Shown here piece by piece: positions 25,241-33,071 of a DNA stretch of 64,000 bases. The notes below the pieces were generated by a model. It searched no databases. It had not been told where the DNA came from and saw only the letters and a list, made by a program, of their open reading frames with translations. Positions within the stretch are counted from its first letter, which is position 1; each line of letters opens with the position of its first letter. The position numbers and the translations under genes were made by a program. This stretch comes from Burkholderia sp. IMCC1007 (GTDB taxonomy: Bacteria > Pseudomonadota > Gammaproteobacteria > Burkholderiales > Burkholderiaceae), in the NCBI RefSeq assembly GCF_027257875.1, contig NZ_JAPVQY010000036.1, positions 1 through 64,000 of the forward strand, in the 5' to 3' direction.

Positions 25241-26263
25241 ATGGAGCTGCATCAACTCGAAGCCTTTTCCGCGGTCATGTCGGCCGGCAGCGTGACCGGC
25301 GCGGGCGAACTGCTCGGCCGCTCGCAGCCGGCCGTCACGCGGCAGATCCAGGAGCTCGAAGCCGATCTCGGCTACGCGCTGTTCGACCGGCACGGCCCGC
25401 GCGTGACGCCGACGCGCCGCGCGTTCCTGCTCTATGAGGAAGTCGAGCGTTCGCTCGTCGGGCTGCGCGCGATCGAAGCGCGTGCACGCGCACTCGGCGA
25501 CGAAACGGCCGAACCCGTGCGCATCGCGGCCACGCCCTCGCTCGCGGCCACGCTCGTGCCGGCCGCGCTTGCGGCCCTTCCCGGCGACGCGCATGCGCCG
25601 CACTATCAACTGCGCAGCGAGTCGGCCGAACACGTCGTGCACGAGGTGCTGGCCGGCACCGCCGATATCGGCGTCGTCACGCTGCCGATGGCGCATGCCG
25701 GGCTCGACGTGCACTGGATCGCGCAGACGCCGTGCGTCGCCGTGCTGCCCGCCGACGATCCGCTCGCGACGAAGCCGCGCATCGCGCTGCGCGATCTCGC
25801 GCGGCGTCGCATCGTGACGGTCGCGAACCGGCACCGGCTGCGCCAGCGGATCGATGCCGCGTTCGCCGCCGCCCGCGTCGATGCGCGCGTGTTCATCGAA
25901 ACCAATGCGTCGTTGAATGCGGTGATGGCCGCGCGCGCGGGCATCGGGATCGGCATCGTCGATCCGGCGACCGGCGTCGCGCTGCCGGTGGACGGCGTCG
26001 CCGCGCGCCCGCTCGACGTCGACATCCCGTTCGCGTTCGGGGTCGCGACACCGGCCGGCAAAGCGCGCACGGCCGCCGTCGACGCGCTGCTCGACGCGCT
26101 GCATCGCACGACGCGCACGCTGCTCGACGACGTGATCTTCCACGACGCTGCCGCGCACGACGCGCTGCTGCGCGGCGACCGCCTGCGCACCGATCGCGCA
26201 ACCCGAGCGGCAGGCACCGCAGGCACCAAGCGCGCGCGCCGTACGCGCCGGGAGGCCGCATGA
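25241..26263 (+). CDS. LysR-family transcriptional regulator
   Basis: 340 residues from ATG 25241. The N-terminal winged helix is MELHQLEAFSAVMSAGSVTGAGELLGRSQPAVTRQIQELEADLGYALF, then the linker helix and a periplasmic-binding-like effector domain (EPVRIAATPSLAATLVPAAL, GTADIGVVTLPM, ARAGIGIGIVDPA). It has a basic, Arg-rich tail of about 45 residues beyond the usual length of about 300. Its stop overlaps the next gene start (ATGA), so the regulator is the first gene of the oxidoreductase/CMD operon rather than standing apart. It likely controls both this operon and the divergent ABC transporter. Confidence 0.92.
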   Translation: MELHQLEAFSAVMSAGSVTGAGELLGRSQPAVTRQIQELEADLGYALFDRHGPRVTPTRRAFLLYEEVERSLVGLRAIEARARALGDETAEPVRIAATPSLAATLVPAALAALPGDAHAPHYQLRSESAEHVVHEVLAGTADIGVVTLPMAHAGLDVHWIAQTPCVAVLPADDPLATKPRIALRDLARRRIVTVANRHRLRQRIDAAFAAARVDARVFIETNASLNAVMAARAGIGIGIVDPATGVALPVDGVAARPLDVDIPFAFGVATPAGKARTAAVDALLDALHRTTRTLLDDVIFHDAAAHDALLRGDRLRTDRATRAAGTAGTKRARRTRREAA

Positions 26264-27690
26264 CGACGCCCGCCACACTCGAAGCCCTCGAAGCGCGGCT
26301 CGCGCAGGATCTGCGCTGGCTCGATCTGCCCGCCCCGTCGTGGGTGCCGCCGCGCGACGTCGACGGCGCACGCGTGCTCGATGTCGCCATCATCGGCGGC
26401 GGCATGGCGGGGCTCGCCGCATCGGCCGAACTGCGCCTGCTCGGCATCGACAACCAGTGCGTGATCGACCGCGCGCCGGCCGGCTACGAGGGCCCGTGGA
26501 TCACGTTCGCGCGCATGGAGACGCTGCGTTCACCGAAGCAACTCACCGGCCCCGCGCTGGGACTCCCCGCGCTGACGTTCCGCGCGTGGTTCGAAGCGCA
26601 ATATGGCCGCGAAGCATGGGATGCGCTCTACAAGATTCCGCGCACGCAATGGATGGATTACCTGCGCTGGTATCGCCGCGTGCTCGGCCTGCAGGTGCGC
26701 AACGACTCCACGCTCGTCGCGCTGCGTCCGCGCGACGACGGCCTGCTCTCGCTCGACATCCGCGCAAACGGCGAAGGCGACACGCTGCTCGCACGGCACG
26801 TCGTGCTGGCCACCGGCCGCGACGGACTCGGCGGCCCATACGTGCCGCCCGTCGCGCAACGTGCGCCGCGCACCCGCTGGGCCCATTCTTCGGAGCCGAT
26901 CGATTTCGCCGCGCTTGCCGGCAAGCGGGTGGGCGTGGTCGGCGCGGGCGCATCCGCGTTCGACAATGCCGGCACCGCGCTCGAAGCGGGCGCCGCGCGC
27001 GTCGACCTGTTGTTCCGACGTGCGGACATTCCGCGCATCAACAAGCTGACGGGCATCGGCAGCCCCGGGCTCGTGCACGGCTACGCCGATCTCGACGACG
27101 CGACGAAGTGGCGCTTCATGCACTACGCGCTGACGTCGCAGACACCGCCGCCGCGCGACAGCGTGCTGCGCGTGTCCCGGCATGCGCATGCGTATTTCCA
27201 TGCGGGCAGCCCGATCGAAACGCTCGTCGAACACGCGGACGGCCTCGACGTGATCACGCCGCGCGGGCGCTACACGGTCGACTTCCTGATCTTCGCGACG
27301 GGGTTTCATTCGGACTGGACGACGCGTGCGGAATTCGCGTCGTTCGGGCCGCATGTGCGGCGCTGGAGGGATCGCTATCGCCCGGAGCCGGGCACGTCGC
27401 TCGACGAGCTCGCCGAGTCGCCCGATCTCGGCCCTGCGTTCGCGTTCCAGGAGCGCGAACCCGGCGCATGCCCGGCCGTCACGCGCATTCATTGCTTCAA
27501 CCATGCGGCGAGCCTGAGCCACGGCAAGCTGTCCGGCGACATCCCCGCGATCAGCGCCGGCGCCGAACGGCTCGCGCGCGGCATCGCGAGCCGGCTGTTC
27601 GATGCCGATCGCGACCGCCACTACGACGCGCTCGTCGCGTTCGCGAACGCGGAGCTGCAAGGCGACGAATGGCACGATGCCGATGCATGA
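26260..27690 (+). CDS. FAD/NAD(P)-binding oxidoreductase (flavin monooxygenase-like)
   Basis: 476 residues; the start overlaps the LysR stop and has GGAGG at 26251-26255. The FAD-binding motif is VAIIGGGMAGLAASAELRLLG near residues 42-62, and a second dinucleotide motif is RVGVVGAGASAFDNAG. The late motif FLIFATGFHSDW is typical of flavin monooxygenases. The classic Baeyer-Villiger fingerprint is not intact (RWAHSSEPIDFAAL), so it is better described as a monooxygenase-like FAD protein than a BVMO. It sits with two CMD/AhpD-like genes and a Liv-type transporter, suggesting oxidation of an imported compound. Confidence 0.88.
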   Translation: MTTPATLEALEARLAQDLRWLDLPAPSWVPPRDVDGARVLDVAIIGGGMAGLAASAELRLLGIDNQCVIDRAPAGYEGPWITFARMETLRSPKQLTGPALGLPALTFRAWFEAQYGREAWDALYKIPRTQWMDYLRWYRRVLGLQVRNDSTLVALRPRDDGLLSLDIRANGEGDTLLARHVVLATGRDGLGGPYVPPVAQRAPRTRWAHSSEPIDFAALAGKRVGVVGAGASAFDNAGTALEAGAARVDLLFRRADIPRINKLTGIGSPGLVHGYADLDDATKWRFMHYALTSQTPPPRDSVLRVSRHAHAYFHAGSPIETLVEHADGLDVITPRGRYTVDFLIFATGFHSDWTTRAEFASFGPHVRRWRDRYRPEPGTSLDELAESPDLGPAFAFQEREPGACPAVTRIHCFNHAASLSHGKLSGDIPAISAGAERLARGIASRLFDADRDRHYDALVAFANAELQGDEWHDADA

Positions 27691-27736
27691 GCGCCGCGGC
27701 GATCAACGACGACACTCGAGACTGGAAACCACCACG

Positions 27737-28267
27737 ATGACCGAACCCATCACGCCGGCCGCCGCGCCGGATACGATCGACGCCGTCGCCGGCCTGCGCG
27801 ACGGCGATGCAGTAGCCGCACTGCGTCGCGCCCGCGACAAGATCCTGCTCCATACGCGATCGAGCGAAGCCGCGCTGTTCGATCCCGCTCTGCCCGATCT
27901 TTCGCTGGCCGAACGATTGCATGCGGCGCGATATGTCGCGCAGCGCTCGAACGCGCATGCGCTCGCCGCAACGTACCGCGCACGACTGCTCGCTGCGGGC
28001 GGCACGGCGGACGACATCGCGCATGCGGACGCCGATGCATTCGACGCGCTGCCGCCACGCATCGGCGCACTGCTCGCACATGCACACCGGCTGACGCTCG
28101 CGCCCGTCGACGCGCGCCCGTCCGATCTCGACGCGCTGAAGTCGGCCGGGCTCACGACGCCGGCGATCGTCGCGCTGTCGCAGCTCGTCGCATTCGTTAC
28201 CTATCAATTGCGCGTCGCGGCAGCCGCGCACGCATTGCAGGCACGCGCCGGCAAGGAGGCCGCATGA
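27737..28267 (+). CDS. CMD-domain protein without cysteines
   Basis: 176 residues from ATG 27737. The C-terminal part resembles the carboxymuconolactone-decarboxylase/AhpD helical fold (DLDALKSAGLTTPAIVALSQLVAFVTYQLRV). No Cys residue is present anywhere, so it cannot carry AhpD-type CxxC chemistry. It overlaps by 4 bp with the next gene, which does have CxxC, so the two are likely made together and may form a complex. This gene order (FAD enzyme, Cys-less CMD, CxxC AhpD-like) looks like a conserved catabolic unit. The function is unknown. Confidence 0.82.
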   Translation: MTEPITPAAAPDTIDAVAGLRDGDAVAALRRARDKILLHTRSSEAALFDPALPDLSLAERLHAARYVAQRSNAHALAATYRARLLAAGGTADDIAHADADAFDALPPRIGALLAHAHRLTLAPVDARPSDLDALKSAGLTTPAIVALSQLVAFVTYQLRVAAAAHALQARAGKEAA

Positions 28268-28878
28268 CGACCACGACCGCCCACGGCTTCACGTCCGACA
28301 CGCTCGGCTGGCGCGCGTGGCTCGACACCGTGCCGCTCGACGGCGCAACGGCCGACCAGCTCGCGGTGCTCGAAGCGAGCCATCCGCAAGCAAAGACGTC
28401 CGACTATTACCTGCTGCTCGTCCATCTGCCCGAGATCCTGCGGCAGCGCTCGGGCGTGTTCAACGCGATCATGTACGGCCCCGGCGGCCTCTCACGCGCG
28501 GAACGCGAACTGGCGAGCACGGTCGTGTCGCGCGTGAATGGCTGCGTGTATTGCGCATCGGTGCATGCGCAGCGCTTCACGCAGCTCGCGAAGCGTACCG
28601 ATGCGATCGAACAGGTGTTTGACGATCCGGCCACGGCCGGCACGTCCGCGCGCGAACGCGCGATCATCCGCTACGCGATCGCGCTGACCGAACGGCCCGA
28701 CGCGGTGGACGAGCACGACATCGCCGCGCTCGAAGCGGAAGGGCTGACGCATGAGGAAATTCTCGACCTGTCGCATGCCGTCGCGATTTTCGCGTGGGCG
28801 AACCGGTTGATGCTGACGCTGGGTGAACCGGTGTTTCCCGATCACGCGCGCACGCGGCCCGTCGACATGACTGTCTGA
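28264..28878 (+). CDS. AhpD-like alkylhydroperoxidase/CMD protein with CxxC
   Basis: 204 residues starting at ATG 28264, which overlaps the previous stop. The active-site motif is VVSRVNGCVYCASVHAQRF, with C94 and C97 in the E/S-x-N-x-C-x-x-C-x-x-x-H pattern of AhpD-type peroxidase-related proteins. The remainder follows the family (LSRAERELASTVV, ARERAIIRYAIALTERPDAV). It may relieve peroxides formed by the flavoprotein upstream; that is inference. Last gene of the LysR-led operon, convergent with the ICMT-like gene. Confidence 0.9.
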   Translation: MTTTTAHGFTSDTLGWRAWLDTVPLDGATADQLAVLEASHPQAKTSDYYLLLVHLPEILRQRSGVFNAIMYGPGGLSRAERELASTVVSRVNGCVYCASVHAQRFTQLAKRTDAIEQVFDDPATAGTSARERAIIRYAIALTERPDAVDEHDIAALEAEGLTHEEILDLSHAVAIFAWANRLMLTLGEPVFPDHARTRPVDMTV

Positions 28879-29003
28879 CGCCGTCAATTCAGCGATGCTG
28901 AGGTTTGCCGATAGACCGGCGGGCGCTCGACCGATCGCGACACGACGGCCGGCGCCAAGGTGCTTCACCGGTAATGCGCAATGGCGGGCGTTCCGCATGC
29001 CCG

Positions 29004-29705
29004 TCAAAACACGCCCGGAACCAACCGGTACCGCACCTGCGCCTTGTACGCGCGATAATCCGCGTCTTCCGACAACACGCGTTCTTCCAGAATGATTCGC
29101 CCGACCTGCAACAGCATCCAGCTGCTGACCATGAGCAAGTTTCGGGAGCTGAAGTTTGCGAGCAGGAAACCAAGCTCGGACACCAGGTAAGCGGCATAGA
29201 TCGGGTGACGCACGAACCGGTATGCGCCGCTCGCCACGACCCCGCGGTTGGCCGGCAACAGACCGAACGAGCGCCCCAGCGACAGCTTCGCGAGCAGCTG
29301 GAATGCGATCCCGAAAATCTGCAACGCTCCGCCTGCCCACTCCGGAATCAGGTGTGTGCTGGCGTCGAGCTGATAGGCGAGGCAGTAGAACGAACCGCCA
29401 AGAGAAACGCACACCGCGACGGGATGCCAGTCGCGCTGCTTCGGCAATTTCGCGAATGCCGACATGCCGACGGTCAATGCCGCGGCGACCAGCAGCAGGA
29501 CCAGCGTGATCCGGCTCGGATCCTGTCGCCACGGGATGTAAGTCAGATAGGCAAATGCGCCCAGTACGGTCACCGACGACACGCGCGCGCCAAGTTCGAT
29601 CAGGTCGATCTGTTCCGACTCCGCTGCCGCGCTTGCGACGTGCGGCACCAGCGCTTCTTCCTCGTATGCTCCCCGTCCCCCTGCATCCTGTACGGCCTCT
29701 CTCAT
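29004..29705 (-). CDS. ICMT/PEMT-family membrane methyltransferase-like protein
   Basis: 233 residues. After a hydrophilic leader of about 35 residues there are about five membrane helices. The C-terminal SAM-binding region carries GAYRFVRHPIYAAYLVSELGFLLANFS and ILEERVLSEDADYRAYKAQVRYRLVPGVF, the RHPxY and E-x8-Y pattern of isoprenylcysteine carboxyl methyltransferase relatives. Bacterial members methylate unknown isoprenoid or lipid substrates. The ATG at 29705 is followed upstream by the AT-rich stretch at 29706-29760, a likely promoter. It appears to be a single-gene unit. Confidence 0.87.
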   Translation of the reverse strand: MREAVQDAGGRGAYEEEALVPHVASAAAESEQIDLIELGARVSSVTVLGAFAYLTYIPWRQDPSRITLVLLLVAAALTVGMSAFAKLPKQRDWHPVAVCVSLGGSFYCLAYQLDASTHLIPEWAGGALQIFGIAFQLLAKLSLGRSFGLLPANRGVVASGAYRFVRHPIYAAYLVSELGFLLANFSSRNLLMVSSWMLLQVGRIILEERVLSEDADYRAYKAQVRYRLVPGVF

Positions 29706-30116
29706 CTTATAGACCCCGTCATTTATCGCGTTTTTTTATATTGCGGCTGCAGGTTAGCATGGCCCGCCTCGATGCAGCAGGCCAGGTTTCTGACTTTGTG
29801 ACGTTGATTAGTGTAAGTCCCGAGGACATCGGACGAGTGGAAGGTCAGAAGGGCTGAATTTCGCCGCGCCTACGCTCCTCGGTCTGACGAAATCATCTTC
29901 GTGCTCCGCAATAGACTGGCTCGGATTCCGAACGAAGCAGGCCCGGTAATTGCCGCGTACGCCGTGGCCCGTGGCCGTGATCGCAACCGAACGACGACGC
30001 CCGCTCACGAACTTCGCGCCGCTATCGTTTGCACGGCCGCCGCAGCCGCGTCGGTGGTATCCGTCGGCGTTTCAAACACGCGTTGGCAACGGAACTGACG
30101 CGCACGCCACGCCGCG
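29706..30116. other. Gene-free stretch upstream of the ICMT-like gene
   Basis: 411 bp. The left part (29710-29760) is AT-rich, with a run of seven T at about 29730-29736 and TATATT, and should hold the promoter of the minus-strand methyltransferase gene. The rest has no convincing ORF, RNA gene or repeat. Confidence 0.5.
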
Positions 30117-30548
30117 TCACGCCTTGTGCGTCGACAACAAAATACTCGTCTCCGTACTTGCGATCCCGTCGATGAGCCGGATCGCGCCGAGCACGCGATC
30201 GAAATGCTCGAGCGAATCGGCGTGCAGCTCGGCGACCAGATCCCAGCGCCCGTTCGTGCTGTGAATCGACGCGACGTTCGGATGCCCGCGCAGCACCTTC
30301 ACCACTTCCGCGCCGCGATTGCCCTGCACCGCGATCGACATCAGCGCGCGGATCCGGTGCCGCTCGGCGGCCGGCTTGAGCCGCACCGTATAGCCGACGA
30401 TCACGCCGTTCTTCTCCAGCCGCGTCAGCCGGTTCTGCACGGTCGCGCGCGCGACGCGCAGTTCCTTCGCAAGCGCGACGACCGGCAGCCGCGCGTTATC
30501 GCGCAGCAGCGCGATGAGCTGCCGGTCGACGTCGTCGAGCGTAATCAT
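30117..30548 (-). CDS. Lrp/AsnC-family transcriptional regulator
   Basis: 143 residues from ATG 30548 (MITLDDVDRQLIALLRDNARLP), the typical Lrp size. The helix-turn-helix is LAKELRVARATVQNRLTRLEKNGVIVGYTVRL; the C-terminal RAM domain follows (MSIAVQGNRGAEVVKVLRGHPNVASIHSTNGRWDLVAEL). It is divergent from the ornithine cyclodeaminase and CtlX genes and is probably their amino-acid-responsive regulator, with ornithine, citrulline or arginine as candidate effectors (inference). A small palindrome GCAATTTGC at 30645-30653 in the shared gap is a candidate site. Confidence 0.92.
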   Translation of the reverse strand: MITLDDVDRQLIALLRDNARLPVVALAKELRVARATVQNRLTRLEKNGVIVGYTVRLKPAAERHRIRALMSIAVQGNRGAEVVKVLRGHPNVASIHSTNGRWDLVAELHADSLEHFDRVLGAIRLIDGIASTETSILLSTHKA

Positions 30549-30843
30549 GAACGCCTCTTCCTGTTGAGCGTGAACGGGCCGCCAGCGTGCCGGACAGTGC
30601 GCATTCCGACCAGCGGGAATTGAGCAAACTGCCGGATATGTCAAGCAATTTGCAAAGTCTACCGAGAAATCTGCCACTTTTGCCGTCTTTTTGTTGGCTC
30701 GACTCCCGGAAATAATGACTCCATCGACCGGCCCAACGCGCCGCGACGCCGCTTTTCATGGAGCCGGGGCCCGGGCCACAGCGCCCGCCCCGGTCGACCG
30801 GAACGCCGGATATCCGCACCGGCAAAATAATGGAGACAGACCG

Positions 30844-31923
30844 ATGACTCGCTTCCTCGACGTTCCCGCCACCGCCCGACTGATCGCCAGGACCGGCGTC
30901 ACGCCGTTCCTGCGCGAACTCGTCGACACGCTGCGCGCCGATTACCTGCACTGGGCCGACTTCGACAAGTCGCCGCGCGTGGCGTGCCACTCGCGCGACG
31001 GCGTGATCGAACTGATGCCCGTCGCGAACGACTCGCTGTTCGCGTTCAAGTACGTGAACGGCCATCCCGTGAACGCCGCGCGCGGCATGCACACGGTGAT
31101 GGCGTTCGGCGCGCTCGCCGAAGTCGACACCGGCTACCCGCTGCTGCTCGCCGAACTCACGCTGACCACTGCGCTGCGCACGGCCGCGACGTCGGTGCTC
31201 GCCGCGCAGGCGCTCGCCCGCCCCGATTCGCGCACGATGGCGCTGATCGGCAACGGCGCGCAAAGCGAATTCCAGGCGATCGCATTCCACACGCTGCTCG
31301 GCATCGAAGAGATCCGCGTGTTCGACGTCGATCCGCTCGCCACCGACAAGCTCGCGAAGAACCTCGCCGCGTATCCGGCGCTGCGCGTCGTGCGCGCCGC
31401 GTCGACCGCCGATGCCGTGCGCGGCGCCGACATCGTGACGACCGTCACCGCCGACAAGGCATACGCGACGATCGTCACGGCCGACATGATCGAGCCCGGC
31501 ATGCACCTGAACGCGGTCGGCGGCGATTGCCCGGGCAAGACGGAGCTCGACGCCGGCGTGCTGCACGCGGGCCGCGTGTTCGTCGAATTCGAGCCGCAGT
31601 CGCGCATCGAAGGCGAGATCCAGCAGATGCCGGCCGACTTCCCCGTCACCGAACTGTGGCGCGTGCTGCAGGGCGAAACGACGGGCCGCGAACGCGCTGA
31701 CGAAGTCACCGTGTTCGACTCGGTCGGCTTCGCGCTCGAAGACTATTCCGCGCTGCGCTACCTGTACGCGCTCGCGCAGCAGCACAACGCCGGCATCGAG
31801 ATCGCGCTGATTCCGCCGGCCGTCGATCCGAAGAACCTGTTCGCGCTGATCGACGATCCGGCCGCAGTCGCGCAGGGTCACGCGGCGTTCGTCGCCGAAG
31901 CCGTCGCCGCGTTTGCGCGCTGA
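30844..31923 (+). CDS. Ornithine cyclodeaminase
   Basis: 359 residues from ATG 30844, preceded by GGAGACAGACC. Ornithine cyclodeaminase/mu-crystallin fold with substrate-side residues in RVACHSRDGVIELMPV, FKYVNGHPVN, and the NAD-binding motif MALIGNGAQSEFQAIAF; the catalytic Asp region is LNAVGGDCPGKTELD. It converts L-ornithine to L-proline and ammonia with bound NAD. The partner gene, CtlX, hydrolyses citrulline to ornithine, so the pair gives citrulline to proline. Near-full-length match to the longer bacterial ornithine cyclodeaminases (about 350 residues). Confidence 0.93.
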   Translation: MTRFLDVPATARLIARTGVTPFLRELVDTLRADYLHWADFDKSPRVACHSRDGVIELMPVANDSLFAFKYVNGHPVNAARGMHTVMAFGALAEVDTGYPLLLAELTLTTALRTAATSVLAAQALARPDSRTMALIGNGAQSEFQAIAFHTLLGIEEIRVFDVDPLATDKLAKNLAAYPALRVVRAASTADAVRGADIVTTVTADKAYATIVTADMIEPGMHLNAVGGDCPGKTELDAGVLHAGRVFVEFEPQSRIEGEIQQMPADFPVTELWRVLQGETTGRERADEVTVFDSVGFALEDYSALRYLYALAQQHNAGIEIALIPPAVDPKNLFALIDDPAAVAQGHAAFVAEAVAAFAR

Positions 31924-31982
31924 CCGTCATTGCCGGGCGGCGTGCGCGCCGCCCGGTTCCTCGCCTCTCGCCACTACCGTTC

Positions 31983-32984
31983 ATGAATCTCGTATCGATC
32001 CAGGCGCCGGCCGCCGTCGTGATGATCCGGCCGCACCGCTTCCTGCCGAACCCGCAGACCGCGGCCGACAACGCGTTCCAGCGCACGGCCGGCGGCGCTG
32101 CGCGCGACACGGCGTCGGTGTCCGCCGCCGCGCGCGACGAAGTCACGGCCGCCGCGCAAACGCTTGCCGAAGCCGGCGTGCGCGTGCACGTGTTCGACGA
32201 CCACGGCGAGCGCGACACGCCGGACTCCGTGTTCCCGAACAACTGGTTCTCCACGCATCCGGGCGGGCACGTCGCGCTGTACCCGATGTACAGTCCGAAC
32301 CGCCGCCGCGAACGGCGGGCCGATGTCATCGACATGCTGAAGGCCGAGTACCGCGTGCAGGACGTGATCGACTACTCGGGCCTCGAATACGACGACGTGT
32401 TTCTCGAAGGCACCGGCGCGATGGTGCTCGACCACGTCGCACGAATCGCATACACCGCGCGTTCGCGCCGCGCCGATCCGGTCGCACTCGAACGCTTCTG
32501 CACGAACTTCAACTTCGAGCCGATCTGCTTCGACACGGCCGACGCGAACGGGCGGCCGATCTATCACACGAACGTGATGATGAGCGTCGCGACCGAGTTC
32601 GCGATGGTCGGTCTCGACCTGATCGCCGATCGCCGGCGCCGCGAGGAAATCGCACAACGCCTGACCGAAACCGGCCGCACGGTGATCGCGCTCGATTACG
32701 CGCAGATCGCCCATTTCGCGGGCAATACGCTGGAACTGTCGGGCACGGACGGGCGCGTGCTTGCGCTGTCGCGACGCGCATTCGACTGCCTGACCGGCGA
32801 GCAACGCGTGACGATCGAGCGCTCGGCGCGGCTGCTGCCGCTCGACGTGCCGACGATCGAACTGGCCGGCGGCTCGGTGCGCTGCATGCTCGCGGGCATT
32901 CATCTCGCACGGCGCACGTCGATGCATGGCGTGATGGCAAGCGAAGCGGTGGAGCGGCAACGCGAAGCAACGGCGCTCGCCTGA
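31983..32984 (+). CDS. ctlX: Citrulline-utilization hydrolase CtlX (amidinotransferase-fold)
   Basis: 333 residues of the CtlX family within the guanidine-modifying (amidinotransferase/arginine deiminase) fold. Key segments are PDSVFPNNWFSTHPGG, YPMYSPNRRRERR, FLEGTGAMVLDH, YHTNVMMSVAT and the C-terminal nucleophile region GGSVRCMLAGIHL with C301. Members hydrolyse citrulline to ornithine, CO2 and ammonia. It is 59 bp downstream of ornithine cyclodeaminase in the same operon, which supports that role. It ends at a hairpin that separates it from the convergent Hsp70 genes. Confidence 0.92.
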   Translation: MNLVSIQAPAAVVMIRPHRFLPNPQTAADNAFQRTAGGAARDTASVSAAARDEVTAAAQTLAEAGVRVHVFDDHGERDTPDSVFPNNWFSTHPGGHVALYPMYSPNRRRERRADVIDMLKAEYRVQDVIDYSGLEYDDVFLEGTGAMVLDHVARIAYTARSRRADPVALERFCTNFNFEPICFDTADANGRPIYHTNVMMSVATEFAMVGLDLIADRRRREEIAQRLTETGRTVIALDYAQIAHFAGNTLELSGTDGRVLALSRRAFDCLTGEQRVTIERSARLLPLDVPTIELAGGSVRCMLAGIHLARRTSMHGVMASEAVERQREATALA

Positions 32985-33026
32985 GCGAACACACGTCCGC
33001 CATTGCAGCGGACTGTCGGACACAAG

Positions 33027-33063
33027 CGGATGCATCGGTCTCCGAACGGGATCGATGCATCCG
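33027..33063. terminator. Bidirectional hairpin terminator between ctlX and Hsp70 genes
   Basis: Perfect 11-bp arms CGGATGCATCG (33027-33037) and CGATGCATCCG (33053-33063) with a 15-nt loop, lying between the ctlX stop (32984) and the convergent Hsp70 stop (33072). TTGTTG follows on the plus strand. It probably serves both directions. Confidence 0.75.
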
Positions 33064-33071
33064 TTGTTGAT

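Noticed and set aside
26260-27690. Second Baeyer-Villiger monooxygenase
   Set aside because: The FAD motifs are present, but the FxGxxxHxxxW fingerprint is not intact (RWAHSSEP), so only a general flavin oxidoreductase call is supported.
29706-30116. tRNA or riboswitch in the gene-free stretch
   Set aside because: No cloverleaf or recognisable aptamer core can be drawn; the AT-rich T-run looks like a promoter element.
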